DNA from: a virus
IMG/VR virus record: IMGVR_UViG_3300042878_001988
Span: 1-48,775 of that record
Reading direction: 5' to 3' (one strand)
DNA: 48,775 nt
In this document: in pieces, positions 1 to 8,400 of the stretch
Position numbering within the stretch: position 1 is the first letter of the stretch
How the letters are laid out: every line of letters starts with the position of its first letter
The notes under the pieces: generated by a model
Database searches by the model: none
What the model saw: only the letters and a program-made list of their open reading frames with translations
Told to the model about the DNA's origin: nothing
Position numbers and translations under genes: made by a program

Positions 1-44
1 TTGATTTTATAATTAAAATTGAATACTTTTATTTTCTGGTTTTA

Positions 45-52
45 TATTTATC
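45..52 (+). promoter_or_regulatory. TATTTATA-like promoter motif before nrdB
   Basis: The octamer TATTTATC lies 22 bases before the nrdB start codon. It differs at one base from a motif found at the same relative place before most other transcription units in this window. A purine stretch ending in AAAGGA sits just before the start codon and may act as a weak ribosome binding site. The promoter role is inferred from recurrence only. Confidence 0.4.
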
Positions 53-74
53 TTAACCAAATAAAAAAAGGAAT

Positions 75-1052
75 ATGAAGAACATTTTTGAAAAGAGGGT
101 AAATATTTTGCCTTATGAATATCCATCTTTATTAGCATATAAGGATGCTATAAGACATGCTTACTGGTTGCACAGTGAATTTAATTTCACAACTGATATT
201 GATGACTATAAAACAAAAATATCAAATGAGGAGAGGGAAGTTATTAAAAGGTCAATGTTGGCTATTGCACAAATTGAGGTGAATGTCAAAACATTCTGGG
301 CTGACTTATACAAGAGAATGCCAATAACTGAAATTGGTGATGTTGGTATGACGTTCTCCGAAAGCGAAGTTCGACACAAGGATGCTTATGCACAATTATT
401 ACGAATTCTTGGATTAGAAGATGAGTTTAAATCAGTTATTGAAATCCCTGCCATAAAGAATAGAATTAGTTATCTATCAAAATATTTGGATGGTACAAGG
501 AGTAAGGAGAATAAAATGTACACAAAGTCTATATTGTTGTTCTCATTATTTATTGAACATGTGAGTTTATTTAGCCAGTTTTTAATTATGATGTCCTTTA
601 ACAAGGAGAAAAATCTATTCAAGGGTATTTCAAATGTGGTTGAGGCAACCTCAAAGGAGGAAGAAATTCATGGTAATTTTGGTTCAGAACTTATCAATAT
701 TATCAAGGAAGAAAACCCAGAATGGTTTGATGCTGAATTTGAGGAATTGATTGTTTCTGCTTGTCATAAAGCATATGCTGCTGAATGTGGAATACTAGAT
801 TGGATATTTGAAAATGGTGAATTAAGTTTCTTATCAAAAGATACAATTAAACATTTCATTCAGAATAGATTTAACAACTCATTAAGTAGAATTGGAATGA
901 AGCCAGTATTTGAGGTTGATTTTACAGAGATTGAGAAGACGTTATGGTTTGATGTGGAGATTTTATCAACAAAGGAGGGGGATTTCTTCTATAAGAAATC
1001 GGTGGATTATAATAAAAAAAGCAAGAGCATAACAGAAGATGATTTATTTTAA
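75..1052 (+). CDS. nrdB: Class I ribonucleotide reductase, small (beta) subunit
   Basis: This protein makes the radical used by the large subunit to reduce ribonucleotides to deoxyribonucleotides for phage DNA synthesis. The 325-residue length fits the R2 family. The dinuclear metal ligands can be read in order: E68, then E98-x-x-H101, E161 and E196-x-x-H199. Y105 lies seven residues after E98, the spacing of the radical tyrosine (E115 and Y122) in the E. coli protein, so a standard tyrosyl-radical enzyme is likely. The C-terminus ends in EDDLF, a tail typical of R2 proteins and used for docking to the large subunit. The gene is followed after 12 bases by nrdA, so the two are probably co-transcribed and made in matched amounts. 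A TATTTATC motif and an AAAGGA stretch precede the start. Metal type (Fe or Mn) cannot be read from sequence. Confidence 0.95.
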   Translation: MKNIFEKRVNILPYEYPSLLAYKDAIRHAYWLHSEFNFTTDIDDYKTKISNEEREVIKRSMLAIAQIEVNVKTFWADLYKRMPITEIGDVGMTFSESEVRHKDAYAQLLRILGLEDEFKSVIEIPAIKNRISYLSKYLDGTRSKENKMYTKSILLFSLFIEHVSLFSQFLIMMSFNKEKNLFKGISNVVEATSKEEEIHGNFGSELINIIKEENPEWFDAEFEELIVSACHKAYAAECGILDWIFENGELSFLSKDTIKHFIQNRFNNSLSRIGMKPVFEVDFTEIEKTLWFDVEILSTKEGDFFYKKSVDYNKKSKSITEDDLF

Positions 1053-1064
1053 AAAACAAATATA

Positions 1065-2690
1065 ATGAATAAAGAAAAATATTATTGGTTAAATGATGAG
1101 AGTAGGCTTTTCTTATCAAGGGGGTATATAAATGAAACCCCCGAGCAAAGGATTAAAGATATTGCTAATAAAGCAGAGGGGTATTTAAAAATTGATGGGT
1201 TTGCTGTTAAATTTGAGGAATATATGGCAAGGGGTTTTTATAGCCTTTCTACACCAGTATGGATTAATTTTGGTAAAGAAAAGGGGTTGCCTATATCCTG
1301 TTATGGATCCAATATTGATGACACATTAGATAGCATTTTAAATGCTGGAAGAGAGATTGGTATGATGTCAAAATATGGTGGTGGAACTAGTGCTTATTTA
1401 GGTAATATTAGAGCAAGGGGAACTAAAATATCAACAGGTGGTACAGCAGATGGACCAGTTCATTATGCAAGGGTGTATGACACAGTAGTTGATGTATGCA
1501 AACAATCAGAGGCAAGAAGGGGTGCATGTGCAGTTTGGTTGCCAGTTGAACATGAGGATATTATGGAGTTTCTTGATATTGGATCAGAGGGCAATCCAAT
1601 CCAGAATTTACAATATGGTGTTACTGTTACAGATAATTGGATTAATGATATGAAGGGGGGAGACCCAAGCAAGAGAAAGATATGGGCAAAAATTATTCAA
1701 AGACGTAATGAGTTTGGTTTTCCATATATTATGTTTAAGGATAACTCAAACAATAATTCCCCCTACAAAGAGTTGGGTATGGAGATAACTGCAAGTAACT
1801 TGTGTTCCGAAATTCAATTGCCGACAGATTCATTAAACTCATTTGTTTGTTGTTTAGGTTCATTGAATTTACTTCATTGGGATGAGATAGTTGAGACTGA
1901 TGCAATTGAGGTTTACACAATGTTCTTAAATGCAGTTATGGATGAATTTATATTGAAGTCAGGTAAAATGGCTGGTATGAAAAGGGCTAATAGATTTGCA
2001 TCACAGCATAGAGCAATTGGTTTGGGTGTTTTAGGATATCATTCATTATTTCAATCCAAGTTAATACCATTTGAATCTTTGATGGCAAAACAATTAAATC
2101 ATCAAATATTTAAAATAATTAAAGAGAAATCAGAATTGGCTTCAAAATATTTATATGAAGAGAAGGGATATAAATGTTTAAGAGAGGGTTATGCCAACAC
2201 AACATTAATGGCTATTGCCCCAACCAAGTCAAGTTCATTTATTTTAGGGCAAGTAAGTATGGGTATTGAGCCAATCAAATCAAATTATTTTATTAAAGAT
2301 TTGGCTAAATCAAAAACAATTTATAAGAATCCATTTTTGGATATTGAATTGGATAAGTATGGTTTAAATACGCCAGAAACCTGGGAGAGTATTTTGAAGA
2401 AAGATGGATCAGTTCAGCATTTGGATTTTCCCACAAAAGAGGTGTTTAAATCATTTATTGAAATATCACCAAAAGAATTGATATTACAAGCAGCACAGAG
2501 GCAAAAATTTATTGACCAATCACAGTCATTAAATTTGATGATACATCCATCAGTTCCAGCAAAGGATATAAATCAATTATATCTATATGCTCATGAAGAG
2601 GGGGTTAAGACGCTTTACTATCAGTTTAGCCAAAGTTCAGCACAATCATTTGCAAGAAATATTAATGAGTGTGTGAGTTGTGAATCGTAG
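1065..2690 (+). CDS. nrdA: Class I ribonucleotide reductase, large (alpha) subunit, compact form
   Basis: This is the catalytic subunit that reduces ribonucleotides using the radical from NrdB. All key residues are present: C79 and C262 form the redox-active pair, N245-L-C247-S-E249 is the active-site motif with the thiyl-radical cysteine, Y518-Y519 is the radical relay pair, and a C-terminal C536-x-x-C539 pair accepts electrons from thioredoxin or glutaredoxin. At 541 residues it is much shorter than E. coli NrdA (about 760). It begins almost directly with the catalytic domain and has no N-terminal ATP-cone, so dATP feedback inhibition through that domain is not expected. The gene lies 12 bases after nrdB and is closed by a strong terminator at 2713-2751. 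The active-site set is complete, so the short length reflects a compact family member, not damage. Confidence 0.95.
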   Translation: MNKEKYYWLNDESRLFLSRGYINETPEQRIKDIANKAEGYLKIDGFAVKFEEYMARGFYSLSTPVWINFGKEKGLPISCYGSNIDDTLDSILNAGREIGMMSKYGGGTSAYLGNIRARGTKISTGGTADGPVHYARVYDTVVDVCKQSEARRGACAVWLPVEHEDIMEFLDIGSEGNPIQNLQYGVTVTDNWINDMKGGDPSKRKIWAKIIQRRNEFGFPYIMFKDNSNNNSPYKELGMEITASNLCSEIQLPTDSLNSFVCCLGSLNLLHWDEIVETDAIEVYTMFLNAVMDEFILKSGKMAGMKRANRFASQHRAIGLGVLGYHSLFQSKLIPFESLMAKQLNHQIFKIIKEKSELASKYLYEEKGYKCLREGYANTTLMAIAPTKSSSFILGQVSMGIEPIKSNYFIKDLAKSKTIYKNPFLDIELDKYGLNTPETWESILKKDGSVQHLDFPTKEVFKSFIEISPKELILQAAQRQKFIDQSQSLNLMIHPSVPAKDINQLYLYAHEEGVKTLYYQFSQSSAQSFARNINECVSCES

Positions 2691-2712
2691 ATTTGATACA
2701 ATTTGTTAAATA

Positions 2713-2751
2713 AAAAACCCCCAGCCTATTAGTTTAGATTTGGGGGTTTTT
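2713..2751. terminator. Bidirectional intrinsic terminator
   Basis: An AAAAACCCCC arm (2713-2722) pairs with GGGGGTTTTT (2742-2751) across a 19-base loop. The A-tract on one side and T-tract on the other give a GC stem followed by U-run on both strands. It lies 22 bases after the nrdA stop codon and 21 bases beyond the end of the convergent minus-strand gene, so it can end both transcripts. Confidence 0.85.
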
Positions 2752-2772
2752 AATATTAGTATTGATTTAAAC

Positions 2773-3033
2773 TTATTTGCCACTCAATGTATCATAAAAA
2801 TCTTCAAGTTTTGATAAATCAGATTTACTAAATGCAAAATTAGTATTCTCAAATTTATCTTTCATTGTTGAAAGTTTATCCATAATTTTGTTAATCATAG
2901 ATATTGCTTTTTTACCAGTTGTTGCTTTACTTTCTTTATGGTAGTCCATAAAAAGGCCTTCACTTCCTTTATCTTCAACAATTCTTTTAACTAGTTTATT
3001 TAAACCAGCTTCTGTTAATCTTATTGTTCTCAT
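2773..3033 (-). CDS. Small phage protein with N-terminal RLTE helix motif, unknown function
   Basis: This is an 86-residue protein, one of only two genes on the minus strand here. A TTG 24 bases further upstream is in frame, but the ATG at 3033 is preferred because it begins MRTIRLTEAGLNKLVKRIV, an N-terminal form I recall from many small proteins of environmental phages; no function is known to me. The rest is Lys- and Ser-rich and predicted helical (residues 20-86), with no membrane segment and no signal peptide. A TATTTATA motif reading on the minus strand lies 11 bases before the ATG, the same motif that precedes the structural genes. It shares the bidirectional terminator with nrdA. It could be a virion protein or an assembly factor; I cannot decide. 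Confidence 0.7.
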   Translation of the reverse strand: MRTIRLTEAGLNKLVKRIVEDKGSEGLFMDYHKESKATTGKKAISMINKIMDKLSTMKDKFENTNFAFSKSDLSKLEDFYDTLSGK

Positions 3034-3044
3034 AATTTTTTTTA

Positions 3045-3052
3045 TATAAATA
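3045..3052 (-). promoter_or_regulatory. TATTTATA motif for the minus-strand small gene
   Basis: On the minus strand this reads TATTTATA, 11 bases before the ATG at 3033. Its orientation follows the gene, not the plus strand, which supports a directional promoter role for the motif. Confidence 0.45.
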
Positions 3053-3093
3053 TACAATAAATTAAAATAGTTTACAAATTTGTGAAAAAGATA

Positions 3094-3101
3094 TATTTAT
3101 A
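3094..3101 (+). promoter_or_regulatory. TATTTATA motif before the baseplate cluster
   Basis: A perfect TATTTATA lies 15 bases before the gp25-like start codon at 3117. It is the likely promoter element of the long structural run that follows, by analogy with phage late promoters, and is inferred from recurrence across this window. Confidence 0.5.
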
Positions 3102-3116
3102 TTTAAATGAGTTATA

Positions 3117-3593
3117 ATGGCTGAAGGTTTTACATATGGTGTTGATTTCCCTTTTGATACATCTTTAAGGGGTGATGCATTAAAGATGACAGAATATATT
3201 GGTGATGAGATAAGGGCGTCATTATTACATTTGTTATTAACAAGAAAGGGTAGTAGATATTATTTACCAGATTTTGGAACAAGGCTATATGAATTTTTAT
3301 TTGAACCTTTGGATATTGTTTCATTTGATGTTATTGAGGCAGATATTAGAGATTCTGTTGCCAAATACATACCAAATTTAACTATAATAAATATTGTTAT
3401 TGAACCTTTGGATGTTAGTGAAGAGGTTAATACATCAAAATTAAATATTGATGATTTTGGTTTAAAACCATCTGACAAGATATATAGATCACCGGGTAAT
3501 GGTACTTATCAAAATACAGCAAAAATAAAAATTGAATTCACATCAAACACAAATGCGTTTGCTGGGAGTGATTTTGTGGTTATAAATATATAA
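3117..3593 (+). CDS. Baseplate wedge protein, gp25/GPW family
   Basis: This 158-residue protein belongs to the gp25/GPW baseplate family found in contractile phage tails and type VI secretion systems. The family signature is clear: a helical region (about 20-45) followed by TRKGSRYYLPDFGTRLYEFLF (about 42-62), then a helix and a beta-rich end. In T4 this protein sits at the inner baseplate where the sheath starts to assemble. The length is somewhat above the T4 protein (132 residues), with a C-terminal extension of unknown role. It is followed after one base by a gp6-like gene, the same neighbour pairing seen in T4-like phages, which supports the call. A start at an upstream out-of-frame ATG (3107) is rejected because it destroys the family frame. 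Confidence 0.9.
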   Translation: MAEGFTYGVDFPFDTSLRGDALKMTEYIGDEIRASLLHLLLTRKGSRYYLPDFGTRLYEFLFEPLDIVSFDVIEADIRDSVAKYIPNLTIINIVIEPLDVSEEVNTSKLNIDDFGLKPSDKIYRSPGNGTYQNTAKIKIEFTSNTNAFAGSDFVVINI

Positions 3594-3594
3594 T

Positions 3595-5427
3595 ATGGCA
3601 GATAGACAAATTTCATATGGCGTTAGAGATTTTCAAGGAATAAGAGCAGAATTATTAAATTATGTTAAAACTTATTATCCTGATTTAATAAATGATTTTA
3701 ATGATGCATCAATATTTTCAGTATTTCTTGATTTAAATGCTGCGGTTGCTGATAATTTACATTATCATATTGATAGAAGTTTACAAGAAACTGTTTTACA
3801 ATATGCACAACAGAAATCATCAATATATAATATAGCAAGAACATATGGATTAAAATTGCCTGGGCAAAGGCCATCTTTAACTTTGTGTGATTTTTCCATA
3901 ACTGTTCCGGTATCAAGTGATAAGCCAGATGGAAAGTTTGCTGGTCTTCTTCAAAGAGGGGCGCAAGTTTTGGGTAATGGAGTTATATTTGAAACAATTA
4001 ATGATATTGATTTTTCATCTGACTATGATGCACAAGGTAATAAGAATAGAACGGTTATACCAAATTCATTAAATAGTAATATAATTAACTATACGTTAAC
4101 AAAAAGAGAACCTGTAATTAATGGTGTGACAAAAGTATTTAAAAGGGTTATTACCTCATCTGATGTTAGACCATTTTTTGAATTGTTTTTACCAGAGAAG
4201 AATGTTTTGGGTATTACTAGTGTGATAACAAGAGATGGGCAAATTGGAACAGTCCCCCCAAATTCAGAATTTATTGGTGATACTAATAAATGGTATGAAG
4301 TAGATTCATTGGCAGAAGATAGGGTATTTATTGTTGATACAACAAAAAACACGGGATCCTCCCCTATTAAAGTTGGTAAATATATTCAAACAGAAAATAG
4401 ATTTGTATCAGAATTTACTCCAGAAGGATATAAAAAAATTACATTTGGTAATGGGGTTAATACAGCATTGGAACAATTGAATCAATTTACAACAACAGGG
4501 CAATTTCCAACATTGCAGAATTATTTAAATAATTTTTCATTAGGAAGAACATTAAAGCCAAATACAACTTTATTTATTCAATATAGAGTTGGGGGTGGGT
4601 TAAATACAAATTTGGGGCCAAACACCATTAATCAAGTTGGTGTTAATACATTTTCTATTACTAATGGTAGTCCATCACAACAATCAGCAGTCATTAATTC
4701 ATTGAGGGTTAACAATGCTTTCCCTGCAATTGGGGGTGCTGGTTTGCCAAGTGTTGAAGAGGTTAGAAATTTTGTTTCATTTAATTTTGCGGCACAAAAA
4801 CGTGCGGTAACAATAAGAGACTATGAATCAATCATAAGAAATATGCCCCCACAATTTGGTGCACCAGCAAAGGTTTCAGTTCAAGAAGTTGATAATAAAA
4901 TCCAAATTCTTGTTTTGTCATATGATAATAATGGGAAATTGATTAGTGATAATTCAAGATTTTTAACAGATAACATTGCCAATTATGTTTCAAATTATAG
5001 GATGATTAATGACTATGTTGTTGTTTCATCAGCAAAGATACTTGATGTTAGTATTGATGCCAATATCATAGTTGTTCAAGGGTTTGACACCAAAAGCATT
5101 GTTGAATCTGTCATATCTACCATTAACACCTATTTCTCACCACAGAATATGCAATTGGGTAAAGATATTAATTTATCTGAATTAAAAGGTAATATTCAAA
5201 AATTGACAGGGGTTGTGACAATTTCAAATCTTACAATTAAAAATGAGATTGGGGGTGATTATTCTGGGGATTTTGCAACAACAAGATTGGTTCCTGGGGC
5301 ATCAAGAGTGATGGTTCCAACTGATGAGATAATTTTTGCTCAACCATCAGAAATATATCACATTAGATATCCAGAGAGAGATATAAGGATTAGTGTTAAA
5401 ACAAACTCAGGAGTTACAATAGGATAA
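3595..5427 (+). CDS. Baseplate wedge protein, gp6/baseplate J-like
   Basis: This 610-residue protein resembles T4 gp6 and the baseplate J family. Visible support is the N-terminal helical section (about 5-80) with a D-A-x-I-F-x-x-F-L-D pattern, and the C-terminal half starting near residue 385, where RNFVSFNFAAQKRAVTIRDY marks the recombinogenic beta-alpha domain shared by J proteins. gp6 dimers form the ring joining the six wedges around the hub. The gene begins one base after the gp25-like stop codon and is probably translated from the same message. The pairing gp25-gp6 places this segment firmly in a contractile-tail phage. The middle third is beta-rich and less recognisable. About 67 bases then separate it from the next gene, where a TATTTACT motif lies. 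Confidence 0.88.
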   Translation: MADRQISYGVRDFQGIRAELLNYVKTYYPDLINDFNDASIFSVFLDLNAAVADNLHYHIDRSLQETVLQYAQQKSSIYNIARTYGLKLPGQRPSLTLCDFSITVPVSSDKPDGKFAGLLQRGAQVLGNGVIFETINDIDFSSDYDAQGNKNRTVIPNSLNSNIINYTLTKREPVINGVTKVFKRVITSSDVRPFFELFLPEKNVLGITSVITRDGQIGTVPPNSEFIGDTNKWYEVDSLAEDRVFIVDTTKNTGSSPIKVGKYIQTENRFVSEFTPEGYKKITFGNGVNTALEQLNQFTTTGQFPTLQNYLNNFSLGRTLKPNTTLFIQYRVGGGLNTNLGPNTINQVGVNTFSITNGSPSQQSAVINSLRVNNAFPAIGGAGLPSVEEVRNFVSFNFAAQKRAVTIRDYESIIRNMPPQFGAPAKVSVQEVDNKIQILVLSYDNNGKLISDNSRFLTDNIANYVSNYRMINDYVVVSSAKILDVSIDANIIVVQGFDTKSIVESVISTINTYFSPQNMQLGKDINLSELKGNIQKLTGVVTISNLTIKNEIGGDYSGDFATTRLVPGASRVMVPTDEIIFAQPSEIYHIRYPERDIRISVKTNSGVTIG

Positions 5428-5472
5428 TTCATTTATTTTACGTGTTTAGTCTTTATATTATATACAATAAAA

Positions 5473-5480
5473 TATTTACT
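5473..5480 (+). promoter_or_regulatory. TATTTATA-like motif before the 1700-residue virion gene
   Basis: TATTTACT lies 14 bases before the ATG at 5495 in a 67-base AT-rich gap. It differs at two bases from the common motif, so it is one of the weaker members. A polypurine AAAAAAAGG stretch follows. Confidence 0.3.
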
Positions 5481-5494
5481 TAAAAAAAGGCTTG

Positions 5495-8400
5495 ATGCAA
5501 AATACATATAGAATAAAAACCAATATTGGACAAGATAATTTTGTTAATTTTCAGTTAGACCAAAATATTGAATTTCTTGAAATTTTATCATTTAAAGTTA
5601 GACAATCTGATATCTATACATTGGATTGTGCCAATTATGGGGTTGTTGCAGGTAGGATTACAGCAAATAATGGTTTTGGATTGGCAAATGCTAGGGTATC
5701 AGTATTTATTCCACTATCAACAGAGGATGAAGATAATGCATTAATCAACTCAATTTACCCATATAAATCTATTGGTGATAAAAATGAGGAGGGATATAGA
5801 TATAATTTATTACCATATGAACCATCTTATGAAGGTCATGTTGCCACAGGTAATTTTCCATCATTGAATGATGTTTTGGCAAAAAACCAATATATTGAAG
5901 TTTATGAGAAATATTATAAATTCACTGTAAAGACAAATGATAGTGGTGATTATATGATATTTGGAGTTCCAATTGGGGGACATACAGTTTTTATGGATTT
6001 GGATTTATCTGACATTGGGGCATTTTCATTAACTCCCCAAGATTTGATAAGGATGGGCAGAGCAGCAGAGGGTCAATTTAAGGGAAATTCATTTCAAGCA
6101 TCAACAGATTTGGAATCATTGCCACAAATTGTTTCATTATCTAAAGGGATAGAAGTTTCGCCATTCTGGGGGGATCCAGAAACTTGTGATTCAACAATTA
6201 ATAGAGTTGATTTTGATTTAAGAACAGATGCTAGTATTGATATTCAACCAACATCAATCTTTATTGGGTCAATATTTGGAACAAATAACATAGATAGCGT
6301 TAAACTTAATTGTGGGGTTAAAGAATCTTTGGGGAATTTATGTTTGCTTGAAACTGGTCCAGGACTAATTCAATCAATTAGACAAACAAAAAGTATTGAT
6401 TCAGATGGTTTGCCCATTCTTGAATTTTATGAATTGGATAATGGGGGTAGAGTTATTGATGGGGATGGTACTTGGGTTGTTGAAATGCCAATGAATTTGG
6501 ATTATATCATAACTGATGAGAATGGAAATTTGCAAATAACAGAAGATGAAACAATAGGTATTCCAACAAGGGGAAAATATAGATTTAACATAAAATGGGA
6601 AGATTCTATTAGTTTAACAAACACAACAAGAAAAGCCAATTTTTTGGTGCCAAATATTAAAGAATATGGGTGGACAGAAGGGGGTGGTAATCCATCAAGT
6701 TCTGGGAGTAATGATGAAGCCAAAAAGGCACAAAGTGGTTCATATTATTTTGGACTTGATTGGAAAAAATATACAAACAAGATTGCTGCAATTAATTGTG
6801 AAGATACATTTTATGAATTTGAATATAATAAAGTATATACTGTTTCTGGATTGGTTGATCAATATCAGGGTGGGACAAATAAAGGCAAATTTATTGGAAT
6901 TAAAGAAATTGGGGATAGAAGTTGTGAGCAAGTAATAAATAAATACCCAGTTAATGATGGTGTGAAAAACTTTGATTTGTTTTATTACTTATTTTCAATA
7001 ATATTGCAAATTATTCAGTTTATTAATATTCCATTAATATTTGGATATCATTTGATTTCTTTTTTGTGGAATTTTATGGCTGTAATATTATTACCAGCAA
7101 TAATTGTACTTTTGGGTTTTTTCATTAAAAATTATATATCTAATGTAATTAAAAATTATGCAATATCTGTTGCTTTATTTTCAGCAGGGATTATACCAAC
7201 ATTACCAACATTTGCATCATTTTTATTATTCCAAATTAGTAAAGATTTATTACTATTAGGCCCAATTTTATTTTTACTTGTTTATTTGACAATTAATTTT
7301 AAAAAAATAGTTAAGAAAAAATTAAAATTAATTCATTTGCCAAATATAACTTACCCAAATTGTGAGTTTTGCATTTGTGATATGGAAGAAGTTGATGTTG
7401 ATTTAGGTAGTGGAATACAAAACAATGGAGTATTATCTCAGGTATCCAATTATACATTATATTATGATAAGTTATCACAAAATTTTGATTGGAAATTAAT
7501 GGGTAATATTATTGAGAATAATACTAGTGATAATATAAATTATAAAGATAGTTTTAATTATGAAGATGATAAGCCATTATTATTATTTACTATTGCTCAA
7601 TCAATTGGGGGTAGGACAGACAACTCATCTGGAATAAATCCTAAAAAAATTGGTGAGACAGATATTAAAATGCCTAGGTCAGATGAATTTCAATTAATAC
7701 AAATTGATAAAAAAATTAGTATATATAGTGAAACATTGCCTATTGGTGAAAGAATTAATTATTTTAATTTAAGGGAGAATTATTTTTATGAAAAAAATAA
7801 GGTTAAAGTTACTTTTGCTAATGATATTATTGAAAATAGAAATAAATTTCATTATGACAATGTAATTGTTTTATTATCTGAAGCCTATTTTGATTCTGGG
7901 GATATATTAAGTTTTGTTAATAATTCATTATCAAAAGATCCTAATTTTTTGGTCACCGGAACAACAATTGAAGGTGAGATTATATATGGAGTTAATGGAA
8001 CAACTAAAATAACAAATACAAATAACATTATAAATGTTAAATATGCAAATACTCAAGATACAGAAGGTAGTCAAACATATAAATTACCATTTATAACAGG
8101 AGCAACAAGCACATCGTATTATGCTTCGGATATTGAGTATTTCCAAGTTATTACTGGTATAACATATTCAGATTATATAAAATTATCAGATACAAATACT
8201 AAAGGTTATTTACCTAGTGTTTTAACTTCACCTGCTGTACTTAGAGTTAAAATTGGTGGTCAAGGTACACCCGGGGATGAGTTGGTGGTAGATAACCCAA
8301 TCCAATATTTCAATGGTATTGAAAATCAATATGTTTTAATATTACAAAGAGGAGTTGATCCATATTCTCCAGAATATGATAATAAGTATGATTTGAGTAA

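Noticed and set aside
5492-5494. TTG as start of the 1700-residue gene
   Set aside because: The adjacent ATG at 5495 gives a normal start and costs one residue.
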